Source: Carallia brachiata (taxonomy: Eukaryota; Streptophyta; Magnoliopsida; Malpighiales; Rhizophoraceae). Taken from it: DNA of 64,000 nucleotides. The translations under genes were made by a program, and so were the position numbers. Below the pieces are notes generated by a model that was not told the origin of the DNA, ran no database searches, and saw nothing but the letters and a program-made list of their open reading frames with translations. Shown here piece by piece: positions 24,872 to 37,054 of this stretch (positions are counted from its first letter, which is position 1; every line of letters begins with the position of its first letter). Location: assembly GCA_021464245.1 (NCBI GenBank), contig JADCRB010000028.1, forward strand, positions 5,809,067-5,873,066, read 5' to 3'.

Positions 24872-25560
24872 GTCTCTTTTTTTTTTTATGGTATTTTTAT
24901 TTGCAAAAAATTCTTATGTAACTCTAACAAGAGTTCAACTATCAACCCTAAAATTGCATCAACAGTTCAAACTCTTAGTTCATAATTAACAACACAACAA
25001 TAGATGCATTATAATTATAATAAGAAAGTTGAGAGATCTCACCACAAAAAACACATCCTTATTACCTGTGATTCCTTAAGTCAAGACTATCAAATCACAA
25101 TAAATTAACTTTTTCCTTATACTAAACTTACAGGCTGAAAAATATCATTAAAAAGGTGAAAATGAAATAGAACAGGAGGCAACAAATTAAGAATCAAAAT
25201 CCGAAAATATGTCGACTCCTACTGTTCTTCTGCCTTGACGCTTGATTCTAGTCTTTCCCTAAATAATGAAGAAAAAGGCGAGTTGAACTATGATCATAGT
25301 GAAGGAGGGGGACCTTTATACTGTGATTTGGAGGATGTATTATGGGGAGAGGGAGAGGATTTGTTAATGGAAAAGCAAAAGCTATGTTGGTGCATATTAG
25401 ATATAAAATTAATAATAGAAGTTTGAACTGTTTGATTGTAAAAATTATATTAAATTTTAAATAATAAATTATTAATTATTATTTATTTTTTTATGTAATA
25501 AAATTAATAGTTGTGATACTTAGATGAAAAATGAAAATTGTGTGTGATTATTCGAAAGCA
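24872..25560 (-). promoter_or_regulatory. Upstream region of gene 2 with the family promoter block
   Basis: It is homologous to the gene 1 upstream region throughout. The dyad is decayed here (TCATTAAAAAGGTGA near 25145). The GGAGGATGTATTATGGGG and TTATTCGAAAGCACAAAC landmarks are kept, the latter beyond a short AT-rich insertion. Confidence 0.55.
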
Positions 25561-26330
25561 CAAACGTATCAATCAAGTGGATGGGGCGCGAATAAAAGAC
25601 TGTTATTAGGAAATTCCTCACCAAACTTAATTTCTTAAAAGAGGCGCTTAATTTCTTGAAAAAGGGGGGCCAGGAAGAAAAGACTGTTAGGGAATTCTCC
25701 ACCAGAAAAATGAAAGGAAAGTTTCTTTTTTTTCGTTCTCAAAGGAAAACGACAAAAATAAGGTTGATATATACAGTTGTATTTGTACCTTACAATAGAG
25801 TGGATTTTTTTTATCAAACTCATATTTATAGAAAGACAATTTTACAATATTAAATAAAGGTATCATATTTTTAAAATTATTTAAATAAGAAATTTAACTT
25901 TCCCAATATTTTAAAAAAAATTCGAATTCATTATTCTATATTAGCCTTCTACGGTATAAATGGATTCTAATAAGTAATAAAAAATTAAAGAGATCTCACA
26001 ATAAAAAAACAAAAAGGTTTCCTCATTATGTGAGGCTCTGGAAACCGTAACTAGCAGGGCTTATCAAAAAAATCTTCCCGTTATGCCTTCTGGGCTAAGA
26101 GACACAGCATTTAAAAGATGAAAATGACAGATCAAAAAAAAAAAAAAAAAAAGAAAATGACAGGACAAAAAAAGTGAAAATGAAATATATCCCCCTATTT
26201 CAGGCGGACCTTTTTGCCCCCCAATAATAGGGGCACGTGGCTCCCCCAAACTGCCTCCTCCAGTGGGATCTGGATTTGTAAATGGAAGATGGAAATTGCA
26301 TCACTGATTGGAAGGTATTTTTTTAATTAT
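25561..26330. repeat. Degenerate upstream-unit copy
   Basis: No gene is seen. About 26030-26315 is a diverged version of the promoter block, ending CTGATTGGAAGG. It parallels 30470-31150, so the region from here to 33.1 kb contains duplicated promoter-plus-flank units without coding exons. The stretch 26331-26940 is AT-rich and contains nothing else I recognise. Confidence 0.45.
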
Positions 26331-27009
26331 AAAGAAAAAATAAAAAAAAAAAAATAATAATATTTTTTATATTATTTTTTATAATTACAATTATAAAAAA
26401 ATACTCATAATTAAATAAAAAAATATATATTAACGCAAAAAAAAAAAAAGTGTGCCGATTAAATTTTTCCCTAGATTTATTTGCATGGTGTGGCAGAGTA
26501 GATCTCTGCACCAAACTTATATTTATGGTGGAGACTCTCAAAATTTTGTTTGGTTAGATTTATGTACAATCTTATCAAATATCTTAAGAAAAAATTTGAA
26601 TCCAAAATTCTATAATACAAATACAAATGAAAACTTCTAGACCATAATACAACCATCTTTTTTTTATATTATATCTCCAAAGTTGTTAAATGAAATCATA
26701 AAAAGATGGTTGTCCACAAAAAAAAAAAAAAAAAAGAAATCATAAAAAGATGGACCATAAAAATTTGTCCGTGCAAAAAATATCTAAACCAACAGGCAAA
26801 CTTATATTTGGGTCAGTATTTTTTTTCTAATTATTTGTTAATAGATCAATATCTTAAATATAATTTGTTTAAAATTAGTATTGTTAAAAAATTTATTAAT
26901 AAATTAATAACTTTCAATTTTTATTAATAACAGATAACTAGCAAAATCCATTAATCCTAACCAGCCTTCCTCACAAATTAAGATTGGTCACATCATCTCT
27001 CCACACCAA

Positions 27010-27010
<1 letters not shown>

Positions 27011-27047
<37 letters not shown>
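27011..27047. repeat. CT microsatellite
   Basis: CT repeats lie directly upstream of the GC-rich gene fragment. The paralogous copy is at 32590-32620. Confidence 0.9.
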
Positions 27048-27050
<3 letters not shown>

Positions 27051-27545
27051 CCCTGCGCATCTTCCTCCGTGAACACCGTCGCCGAGTCCTACATGGCCGC
27101 CGCCATGGCTGCCCTTGTCAGCATTGAGAACGTTAAAAAATATAACTAAAAAAAAAAAAAAAAAGAGGAATCCCAGAGCAAAGCAGAACTTAAGTGGAGC
27201 GCGGTTCAAAAACGAAAAGAAGAAGAAAATTAAAATTACAGAGATATTTTCTGGAAAGAATCGACGGTACTACCCCAAGCCAGTGAATTCTTCCAGACCG
27301 TATCGCCGCGGCGGCGGCCAAGTCCTTCGGCAAGTTCATCAGAGACCAGTTCACCTTCGCCAAGGCCATCAAAGCCTCCTTCTTATTCCTATTCTAAGCA
27401 TTCTTATCTCCTTTACTGCTGTGGTTGTCATTCCTATTGTTATCGCCGCCGCCGCGGCGGCGGCAGAGGGAGTGCTGTTGTTGTTGATGCCGTGGCTACC
27501 TGCAGCAAAAGGGACGAACAGGAAAAACAAATCGTTGCAGTAAAG
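27048..27545 (+). pseudogene. GC-rich gene fragment, copy 1, unidentified
   Basis: Two coding-like blocks stand out from the AT-rich background. At 27069 a GTG replaces the ATG of copy 2 and is followed by a frame reading NTVAESYMAAAMAAL. At about 27290-27405 another frame reads RIAAAAAKSFGKFIRDQF and then FTFAKAIKAS, ending in TAA. An A-rich stretch separates them, and a GCC/GCG repeat with hydrophobic coding follows. I do not recognise the parent gene. Promoter DNA around it is shared with the dioxygenase units, and the paralogous copy at 32.6 kb shows both were duplicated together. Confidence 0.4.
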
Positions 27546-27774
27546 TTATTGGCTTATTAATAAATGTTTTTTTGTGTTTTAAAACTTTCTACCTCATATT
27601 TACCTTTTTTCAAACAAGGAAGAAAGAGAGCGCGAATCTTATACATTGAAAAATTATTTATTTGAAAATTTAGGTTTTAGCGTCCAAAAATAATAAAAAC
27701 ATAATTTCTCTAATGATTATCTCCTTGACTTTGTTCTCTCTCACTTTCTCTCTTAAAATTTTATCTAAACATAA

Positions 27775-28465
27775 TATTAAAAAAATTATGATTCTCATCT
27801 CCAACAAATCAATTATTCTCATTTTCCTACTAACTTGACTACCTACTACCAAATTATTAAAAAAACTTCAACAAAAATTTGAAGAAAGTAACATATTGGA
27901 GAAAAATAAAAAAAACAAAATAATAAACTTAATATAGAATTTAAAATGAAAATGTTAATATAATAATTTGATAGTAATTATAATAATTTTATATATTTGA
28001 TAATGAAATATTTTATAATCTCTACAGTATCAATTCTGTTATAATAATATTAATAATACTTCTTATTTATTTATTTATTTATTAATAAATTTTATGTTAT
28101 TTTTTTATTTTAGATTTTATGTTTATAGTTATTATTGTGAAGTGAATTATATTATTATTATTATTCAATATTTTTAATTTGAAATTATATTAAATTAGTA
28201 TTTTATGATTTTCAATTTGATATTCAATATTTTTTAATTTTTAATAAAATTTATCTTATTTTTATCGTAAATTAAATATTATCGTATATTTGATATTGAT
28301 ATTTTGTCTCCGAATTGAAATAAACGACTACAAAGGGTTTCAATTCTGATTACTGAGTAAACTAAATATGTTATGAAATAATTCGTTCCGTTTTTCATTC
28401 CACTTTTTTTTTATTCTAATTCTAATTTCAATTTCAGACTATAAACCAAATGGCCACATAGATTG
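27775..28465. mobile_element. TIR element related to 18681-19488, left end unclear
   Basis: It shares the interior of the 18.7 kb element (ACCAAATTATTAAAAAAAC, ATATTGGAGAAAA and the TATCGTATATTTGATATTG block) and ends ACTATAAACCAAATGGCC. The right flank continues into the same AAAGTGGCTTAAAAGTTGAT sequence seen at about 19510. It ends close to the breakpoint of the truncated gene relic. Confidence 0.5.
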
Positions 28466-28621
28466 TTTTAATAAATTACCCTTTTTAAAGTGGCTTAAAA
28501 GTTGATGAATTAAAAGTAAGTTTACTAGCTACCATTATTTATTTCTTTGTTTTTTGTCCATTAATAAACTCATTGAGATATGAGTTATACAATAAGGATA
28601 ATTTTTCTCATTACCATAACA

Positions 28622-28697
28622 TGCTTGATGTTCTTCTTTCTATCATAACTTGATCCATTTAGATTTGAGCTAAATTGCAGATTGGGGTTCAACATGT
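28622..28697 (-). pseudogene. Headless-body relic: first 25 codons of a group A dioxygenase
   Basis: From the ATG at 28697 the sequence reads [12 protein letters not shown] and then DRK, nearly identical to genes 1 and 2. Homology stops after about 75 bases, where gene 1 continues into [11 protein letters not shown]. No further exon sequence of this copy is found in the window. The upstream block (28698-29430) is retained. This is a third group A copy truncated just after its start. Confidence 0.8.
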
Positions 28698-29430
28698 CTT
28701 CTTTTTTTTTTTGTAGTATTTTTATTTGCAAAAAATTCTTATGTAACTCTAATAAGAGTTCAACTATCAACACTATAATTGCATCAAGAGTTCAAACTTG
28801 TAGGTCATAATTAACAAGCCAACAATAGATGGATTATAATAAAAAATTTGAGAGATCTCACAACAAAAAAATATTTTTATTAACTATAATTTTTAAAATC
28901 ATAATTATCAAGTTACAATAAACTAATTTTTTGGTTACACTAACTTTGAAGGCTGAAAAATATCATCAAAAAGGTGAAAATGAAATAGAGTAGGGGCAAC
29001 AATTTAAGAATCAGAACTTGAAAGTATGTCAAATCCTACTGTTCTTCTTCTCTAGCGCCTGATTTGGTCTTTCCCTGAATAATGAAGAAAAAGGAGAGTC
29101 GAACTATGATCATAGTGAAGGAGTGGAACCTTTTTACCGTGATTTGGAGAATGTATTCTGGGGAGAGGGATAGGATTTGTTAACAGTAAGGAAAAAGTTA
29201 TATAAGTACATAATATTACGTATAAAATTAATATGTAGATATTTAAATCACTATATCGTAAAAAATAAATTAAACTTTTGTTAAAAAAATAAATTATTAA
29301 ATTAATTATTTATCTTATGTATATAATAAATTGGGTAACTACGTTGTGATGTTCAAACGAAAAATGAAAATTGTCAAGAACAGAAAAAAAAAAAAAAAAG
29401 GAAATTGTGTTCGATTATTTAAAAGCACAA
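28698..29430 (-). promoter_or_regulatory. Promoter block of the truncated group A copy
   Basis: It is homologous to the upstream regions of genes 1 and 2, including TCATCAAAAAGGTGA (near 28965), the ATTCTGGGGAGAGGG segment and AAAAGCACAAACGTATCAATC. It now has no coding exons behind it. Confidence 0.55.
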
Positions 29431-30554
29431 ACGTATCAATCGTGACGGTGGGGCGCGGTGGGTCGGAAGAAAAGACTGTTTTGTTGTATTTGGATTGTGA
29501 TAGAATTATAAGAAGGAAAATTATGTGAATATAAAATTATTTTAAATATAAAATTGATATATAAAAATTTAAATTATTAAATTATAAAAAATATATTAAA
29601 ATTTTTTTAAAAAATAATTATTAAATTAACTATTTTTTTTCTTTACGTGTGAATTGGGTAATTACGTTGTGATGTTTAAATGAAAAAAGAAAATTGTCGG
29701 GAACAAAAAAAAAAAAATGAAAGTTGTGTGCGATTATTTATAAGCACAAACGTATCAATCCAGTTGGTTGGGGCGGCGGGTGGGAAGAAATGACTATTTT
29801 GCTGTCTTTATATTATTATAAAGTTGTGAGAAAAAAAATTATAAAAAAATAAAATTATTTAAATTAATAAAAAATTTATTTGAAAGAAAATAATAAAAAA
29901 GTAAATATTAATCTGTGAAAAAAATAAATATTTATTATTTAAATTGATAAGAAAATTATGAAAAAAAATTATAAAAAATAATATAATAATAATAATAATA
30001 TATTTTTTGTTAAAATTTTTTAATCTTTTTTTTTCGTTAAATCGTTTCAAATCAAACACATCATTAGAGAATTCCTTGCCAAACGTAATTTCTTAAAAAG
30101 AGGGGCTTAATATCTTAAAAAGAGGGGCGCAGGAAGAAAAGACTGTTTGGGAATTCTCCACCAGAAAAATGAAAGGAAAGTTTCTTTTTTTCGTTGTTAA
30201 AGGAAAACGACAAAAATAAGGTTGATATTTACAGTTCTATTTGTACCTTACAATAGAGTGGATTTTTCTACCAAAACTTGTAAATATAGGGAAACAATTT
30301 TACAGCATCAAATAAAGGTATGAAAAGTTTAACTTTCCCAATATTTTAAAAAGGATTTGAATTCGTAATTTTATATCCATCTTCTATAGCATAAATGGAT
30401 TTTTATGAACAATAAAAAATGAGGGAAACCTCACAATAAAAAAAAGTATGTTTATTATATGTCACTCTCGAAACGTGACTGTCAGGTCTTATTCGCTTCC
30501 AGGTTAATAGAAACATCATTAAAAAGGTGAAAATGAAATATATTCCCCTATTTT
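29431..30554. repeat. Repeated upstream-unit DNA without gene
   Basis: AT-rich. It matches 25.5-25.95 kb, for example GGGGCGCAGGAAGAAAAGACTG near 30125 against 25665. The segment ACAAACGTATCAATC occurs twice (29427 and 29748), pointing to a local duplication. Confidence 0.4.
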
Positions 30555-31018
30555 AGGGGTATATATAATTTAAATCCTAAATTTTTAATTTTTTTTTGTA
30601 TATTTTAGTCTTAAAGGTTTTTAAAATTTTATTTAAATTTTAAAATTTTTTAATTTTCTACAAAATCAATCCCTCTGTTGACGAAAAGTGATCAATTTAT
30701 TTAAAGAAAATTAAATACATGAATTGAATACTTTTTCTATCAAATAATATATATACTATTTATTTAATTCGTGTATTTATTGATTAAAAAATATTTAATA
30801 TACATATTTTGTTAATAAAAAAATATTTAATTCATATATTTAACCTTTTTTAATAATTTACATTAAGTTAAACTTATTTAGTTACAGATTGACCACTTTT
30901 TATAAATAAAAGGATTAATTTGATAAAAAATTAAAAATTTAAAACTTAAAACAAAATGTCACCAAAGTTTTAGATTTAAATATAAAAAAATAAAAAATTT
31001 AAAATTTAATTTATACAT
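30555..31018. repeat. AT-rich palindromic element, copy 2
   Basis: Same family as 19960-20455. It is bounded on both sides by fragments of one promoter-block copy (CCCCTATTTTAGGGG on the left and TTATTTTAGGGGACCC on the right), so it inserted there. Confidence 0.55.
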
Positions 31019-32018
31019 ATTCCTTATTTTAGGGGACCCTTTTGCCTCTCAATAGTACGGTGACGTGGCTCACCAGACGACCTCCTCCAATGGGTCCGGA
31101 TTTGTGAATGGAAGATGGAACTCGTGTCATTGATCGGAAAGCACAAGCAATCAAAAACATGTCAGTTGTTGGGGGTAGAAAAAGAGGGTTAGCTTTTGCC
31201 CTTTTTATCCCTAGAAAAATGAAAAAGGAGGACTAATAGTTTTATTTGCATGGTATGGTAGAGCAGATCTCTGCACCAAACTCATATTTATGGTTGAGGC
31301 TCTCAAAATTTTATTTTGTTAGATTTATGTATAATCTTATCAAATATCTTGAGAAAAATATTTGAATCCAAAATTCTATAATACAAATACGAATGAAAAC
31401 TTCTAATTAGACCATATAGCGAAAAAGTGAGAAAAGTTGCGAGTCCCACTAATCTCCAATCGTTCTGTTAAATGACGTTTTTTTCTATATTATTTCTCTA
31501 AGGTTGTTAAATGAAATCATAACAAGATGGTTATAAAAAAAAAAAAAAGAAATTATAAAAAGATGGACCATAAAAATTTGTGGTTGTCCGTGCAAAAAAA
31601 TTTAAACCAACAGATAAACTTGTCTTTGTGTAAATATTTTTTTAATTATTTATTAGTAAATCAGTATCTTCAAAACAATTTATTTAAAATTAATATCATT
31701 AAAAAGATTTATTAATAAATTAATAATTTTTAATTTCTGTTAACAACAATAGAGTAATAACATTATTTAGAGGTGACATTTTATGTGACAAAATTTATTA
31801 GAACTTGATTTGGTATGTATACATTAGTATCTATATTATACATATATAATGTATATTTTTTTTGACAAATTTGATTATTTTTAAAATTATGCTTATTGTT
31901 AAAAAAATAATGTATTAATTTTTTATATTATATTTTTATCAATTTTATTATAAAAATAAATAAATTATTTATAATATAAATACTAGCAAAATAAAGATAC
32001 TAAACTTTTTTAAATCTA
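31019..32018. other. Degenerate promoter-unit DNA, no gene
   Basis: The first 150 bases continue the promoter-block copy (GACCTCCTCCAATGGGTCC, then ATCGGAAAGCACAAGC). The rest is AT-rich, paralogous to 26.45-26.95 kb, and has no recognised gene. Confidence 0.4.
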
Positions 32019-32540
32019 TTACAGTTTGTTTGTTGTGCAAAGAAATGGGGAGAAAGAATCGGAGCGGACAGAAAGCACAAAAACCCAAAAATTTTCCACC
32101 GTTTGAAATGGCAAGGGAAAGAAAAACAAAAGAAAATATAAAGTCAAAAAAGTGCGTACGGAGAAGAAAGTAAGTTTCTCACCGAATTGAAGAGAAAGTG
32201 AGAGAAAATTGAGCACAGATAGAGTTATAATTATAAAAATACTAAATTGCCCCTATTAGTATATAAGTAATATAGTGTATAATTTCTTCAATCTATAAAT
32301 TTATTTGATCTAGGGGCATAATAGTCATTATAAATTAAAAAATTTTCTTTCTCTCCACTTTCTTCTTATATCCAAACAAATTATTATTTTCTCTCCGCTT
32401 TCTTTTATCACATTTCTCTTGTCACTCCAAACAACGTAAGAAAAAGTTACATTCTTTCCATTCACTTTTATTCTCACCACTTTTTTTCTCTCTACTTTTT
32501 CCCTACACCCCTTTTACACTCCAAACAGAGTGTTAATCTG
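32019..32540. mobile_element. MITE-like element, about 0.5 kb
   Basis: The left end has a GTTTGTTGTGCAAAGAAATGG stretch. The right end, inverted, reads CACTCTGTTTGGAGTGTAAAA. They are imperfect terminal repeats with pyrimidine-rich subterminal DNA, in the style of the element in gene 2 intron 1. The paralogous region at 26.9 kb lacks it. Confidence 0.4.
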
Positions 32541-32589
32541 GTCCGCCTTCACACAACTTAAGATTGGTCAGATCATCTCTCTACTCTCG

Positions 32590-32620
32590 TCTCTCTCCTC
32601 TCTCTCTCTCTCTCTCTCCT
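32590..32620. repeat. CT microsatellite
   Basis: CT repeats lie before the second GC-rich fragment. Confidence 0.9.
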
Positions 32621-33105
32621 CTCCGCATCCCCTGCGCATCTTCCTCCATGAACACCGTCGCCGAGTCCTACATGGCCGCCGCCATGGCTGCCCTAGGCAG
32701 CATTCAGCTTATATCCACTCCAACGTTAAAAAAAAGGGAAAAAAATAAAATTAAAAAGAAAAAAGAAAAGATTCCCAGAGCCACGTAGGACTAGAGTGAA
32801 GCACGGTACAAAAACGAAAAGAAAAAGAAAATTAAAATTACAGAGAAATTGTCTGGAAAGAATTGACGGTACTACCCAAGCTAGTGAATTCTTCCAGACC
32901 GTATCGCCGCCGCGGCGGCCAAGTCCTTCGCCGACGCCATCAAAGCCTCCTACTTATACCTATTCTAAGCACTCTTATCTCCATACTGCTGTGGTTGTCA
33001 TTGCTATTGTTAGGCGGCGGCGGCGGCGGCAGAGGGAGTGTTGTTGTTGTTGATGCCGGCTGTCAGCGGCAAAAGGGTCGAATAGGGAAAACAAATTATT
33101 GAAGT
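32621..33105 (+). pseudogene. GC-rich gene fragment, copy 2, unidentified
   Basis: ATG at 32648 opens a frame reading MNTVAESYMAAAMAALGSIQ, which runs into A-rich DNA. A second block reads RIAAAAAKSFADAIKAS and stops at TAA. Compared with copy 1 it has an exact 30-base in-frame loss in the KSF...AIK region. The parent gene is not recognised. The blocks may be a captured fragment or a short expressed gene. Confidence 0.4.
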
Positions 33106-33838
33106 TATTAAAAATTATTTACTTATTAATGAATATTTTTAATAATAAATAGATAACTAAAAAAATACTAATCCAAACATAAATGATACCCTAATCTAAC
33201 ACGAGGTAATACAAGATTTGAGTTTTTGTGCTTTCTTGGACTTAGTTTTGTGTCACAAGATTCTGTTTCCAATTAATTGGATTTGGTTTTGTTAATAAAA
33301 ATATTTATATAATGCACATTTATCAAATGATATAAATTAGAATAATATTAAATAAATTTGTTTTATTTTATTATATTTTATATAATATAATATTAGTTTA
33401 TCTCATATTATTTTATAAATTTATTTTATTTTATCATATTTAATATGATATAATATTAATACATCTCATACTATTCTACTTTTTACTGTATAACAAACGC
33501 TCCCATAAAGTTTGGAGCAGGTCTTCGGGACTCATTTCGGCTTTCGATTTGGTGAAGTACATCTCTTTAGCAAGAATTGATCTCTATCTTTTGCCTACTA
33601 CTTATAAAAATGCTCTAATAAAATTGACTATAATTTTGTTCAAAAGAGCTACCATAATATTATTTTTTACTATAAAGCGCCAAATTGATTTTTTTTTTTA
33701 CATAATTATTTTTTGTTCTCATTTTCAATCCTTTTTCCAAACCTTTTTTTTTTTTAAATTTCTACTTCACATTACTCTTTTTCAATTACAAGTGGAGGAA
33801 AAATTGTTCTCTTCTAATTTTTCTCTTTCTGTTTCTAG
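33106..33838. other. AT-rich spacer and 3' flank of gene 4, no gene
   Basis: From about 33480 the sequence matches the 3' flanks of genes 5, 6 and 7 (TTGGTGAAGTAC and ACTTATAAAAATGCTCT). It is repeated-unit DNA. Confidence 0.45.
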
Positions 33839-34685
33839 CTGACCGGTTTTCTGATTATTGAAAAATTAACTGTTGCAGCGGTTACAACTATTAATACTAT
33901 TATTCTGCTCATTATTCACTTTTATGACCATAATTCAGTTTCTGACTGATCGTTTTTCTGACTGTTGGAAAACTAACCGTTGCAGCAGTTATAGCCATTA
34001 ACACCATTATTCTACTCATTATTCTTTCAGTCAAACTAACCGTTTCTGATTGACCGTTTTTTTGACTGTTGAAAAACTAACCGTTGCAGCGGTTACAGCT
34101 ATTAACACCATTATTTTACTCATTATTCATTTTTATAATTATAATTCAGTTTTATGAAGTCGGAATCCACCCCTTAGCCCAATATTTTCAGACCACTCAG
34201 AATTTTTTCAGTCAAATTAGCTGTTTCTGACTGATCGTTTTTCTGACTGTTGAAAAACTAGCCGTTGTAGCGGTTACAACCATTAACACAATTATTCTGC
34301 TCATTATTCACTTTTATAACCATAATTCAGTTTTATGACTCATAAAGTCAGAACCAGTATATAAGACCATCTTTATTTTCTTCAAAAATCATCTGTTTTC
34401 ATATTATTCTTACACTCACTTTCTCTACTGTAATTTGTTAGGTTAATCGAAATTAAAGTTATTTCTGTCATCTCACTATTTGAAGTGCACATTAATGGGA
34501 AAGTCTGTTATATTCTAGGAGGGTAGCCGCTACGACCTGGTGCATTATTTAAACTTAAAAACGGGAGCGAAAACTATCTTTAAGGACAGTACCTCACACA
34601 CTTCAGATACAGACACTGTTTCATATCTTTTATTTTTAATTTATTTGTATCTATTTTCTTTACTTTTACTTACTGTATCTAACAA
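33839..34685 (+). mobile_element. Insertion with tandem repeats, possibly a solo-LTR-like remnant
   Basis: The 3' flanks of genes 5, 6 and 7 align up to 33838 and again from about 34686 (AAACCCAAACAATTAAAAG), so this segment is specific to gene 4. It starts with four copies of a repeat of about 105 bp. Each has CTGACTGATCGTTTTTCTG and CCGTTGCAGCGGTTACAAC; cores are near 33871, 33979, 34083 and 34263. A TATAAGACC box at 34360 and a GGAGGGTAGCCGCTACGACC segment follow. No target duplication or coding region was found, so the class is uncertain. Confidence 0.4.
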
Positions 34686-35022
34686 ACCCAAACAATTAAA
34701 AGTTGTGCATCTAACTATCAAGTTGGAGGTTTCAATCCCTGAGCTTACTATCATCGCTTCCCTTTCTTATCGTTGCGCTAACAGTTCTTTAGGACAAAAA
34801 AAAAAAAAAACGCTCATCTTTTTAACCACGAGTTCTAAGTCATCATGTAGATTGCTCTAAAGAGATATAAGAGATGAAGGAAAGATCTCACTCGGAACAT
34901 CACTATTTAGAGATTAAATTTGTGTTCTGGCAAATCACGTCCACAAAGCTGGACAGCACACTACAAAATTGTCAACAGAGTTCTTAAGATCCATGTAAAA
35001 GACATTTTTTCCACTTCCCAAG

Positions 35023-37054
35023 TCATTTTCGCAGCCTGAAATGGGCCAGTGCAGGTTTGCCATCAAGTCCTTTGGTGTTGTAATAGGTCAAAAAATCCAA
35101 CACTGTTGTTTCCTTGTATAATGGAGGATTCGACTCTGATAACAACTCCTTTATTGGACCATAAATGATGTTGGTTGGCGGATTATTTGTTGTGAAGAAG
35201 CATGCCACCGATATTCTTGGGCCTTTCTTGTTAGCCAGCACTCTGTGCTCAGCACTCTTGAACTTGTCATTTGATATAAGCTGCTCAGATAAAGTCGCAA
35301 AAGTTAACTGGTGCTTAATTGTTTCACAAGAAGGATTTTTTTTTTTTTTTCTAAGCATGCATGATTTGATCTGAGATCTCTTATTGAATTTCTCATTCTA
35401 TGAAATCAGACAATTAATGATCATTGAAGTTCAATTCATTAAGCAATCTAAACAGATGGAAGAATTCAATTCTACCGTATTTTTATTGGTTCTGTTTACC
35501 TGCAAAAGGTCACCAAGGTTTATTACCAGAGCACCTGTCACTGGGGGGATATCCACCCACAGGTTTTGGTGATAAACTTGAAGGCCACCAACATGATCTT
35601 GCAGAAGGATAGTGAAGAAATCAGGATCTGAATGTTTGGTGACTCCCAGAGTTCTATTAGGCTCGGGGCATGCTGGGAAGTAATGACACAGCAGGGATTG
35701 ACCTTTGGCACAACCAATGTCAATTAGGTGATTTTTCTTAAGCCCAAGTCCCTCTGATAGCAACTCAAGCAGTGTAAGACCCAAACTTTTAACCTGTACT
35801 GCATACTCGCTTATTATCTCCCTGGAAAATATCAATAGTCAATTATAAATACCAGAGACTAGAGAGTTTAATCAAGGGAAAAATATTTCCTGTTTAAGCT
35901 CATGAACTTAGTAAAACGAAACATATGTATCCCCATAAGTCAAATTTGTTCACCCAAACTGCTGCATTTGCAATAAGAAACAAATGAAATTATGATGCCT
36001 TCTGATTTTGATAATAAGAATTTATTGTATTGTTGAAGTCATTTCTGCATCTTGTATATGTTAGAAAACATTAGTAGTGAATCATCGTCCCTGTGGACTC
36101 AAGCTGGGACCATCCACTGTGTGGTAATCAATCAAGTCTCTGATTATATTGGATTGCTATAATGTTGATGAGAATAAACATTCTGTTGACTAAATTCTAA
36201 GAACATGGATTTATGCGATTGATTTTGCCAGATGCTATCAGAGACTAAATTTTAATAAGAGATTTATTCTTATGTTTCATCCCATCTTAAGCTTTTGGGT
36301 TGAATTGTTTCCTTTTGGATGCAAGCAGAACAAGAAGAAAAAAATGGCACTTTGGATATAGAAATTAGATTAAGTGGACCATGGCAGGCAGTTTTGATTC
36401 TGGTTTTGTCCAACCTGAAGCATGCATCTTGTATCTGTACATCTCAATCTCGCTCTTACAAATTGGCCGACAGCTCAAGTATTTGCAATTCGAACAACAA
36501 CTTAGAAAAAAAACTTACCTGCAAACTGCTGGCAGTTCTTCAGGTTCAGGGGCATTCGGTGCCATTTCAAAAAATATCGTATCTCTCCAATTCGCAGCTT
36601 TGGTCTGGTAAAGATCAAAGTTGCTGTTGAACAGCACCTTCCTCTTGGTGTCACGCGAATAAAACTCCATCTTAACCTCCTTTGGCTGCTCATGAAACTT
36701 TCGCGCCCCGTCAATCATCTCCCTCAGTACATCATCAGATATTCCATGGTTCACAACTTGAAAGAATCCCCATGTCTCAGAAGCTTTTCGAATTTCTTCA
36801 ATTATTTCGTTACGTCGAATGCCATTCTGATTCACGCCTTGGAGGTCTATAACTGGGATTTGGAGACAGGCTGCTGAACCTGAATGTGTGCTCTCAGGAA
36901 AAATTTCATCTTGCGTGACAAAGATAGATGGGATTTTCTCAATCCTTGCATCTACGAGACCCTTAACTCCAGCTTTTGATTCGTCAAAGGCCTTAAGCTC
37001 CATTTCTCTGTCGTAGTTGGATCCGTTTGCAGCTGAATTCATTGGCAGATCCAT
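35023..37054 (-). CDS. Gene 4: 2-oxoglutarate/Fe(II)-dependent dioxygenase, group B
   Basis: Exons at 37054-36519, 35821-35500 and 35280-35023 join to 371 residues. Donors are GTAAGT-like and GTAAAC. Acceptors are TTCCAG and GAGCAG. The DIOX_N domain includes [15 protein letters not shown]. The iron ligands are H242 and D244 (KHSDPDFF) and H298 (EHRVLAN), with R308-I-S310. I chose the ATG of MDLPMNSA. The upstream ATG used by genes 5 and 6 is still present near 37148 but is followed by a 2-base deletion and an early TAG. The gene is nearly identical to gene 5, with few amino acid differences in exons 1 and 2. Its upstream DNA keeps the family promoter block about 1.75 kb away. The product is a probable hydroxylase of specialised metabolism. 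The substrate is unknown. Confidence 0.92.

Noticed and set aside
33549..33842. Plus-strand frame of 97 residues in the 3' flank of gene 4
   Set aside because: It is AT-rich and Phe/Ile-rich. The frame is not kept in the homologous flanks of genes 5-7.
33839..34685. Integrated plant pararetrovirus regulatory region
   Set aside because: There is no viral coding sequence nearby. Tandem repeats with a TATA-like box are not specific enough.
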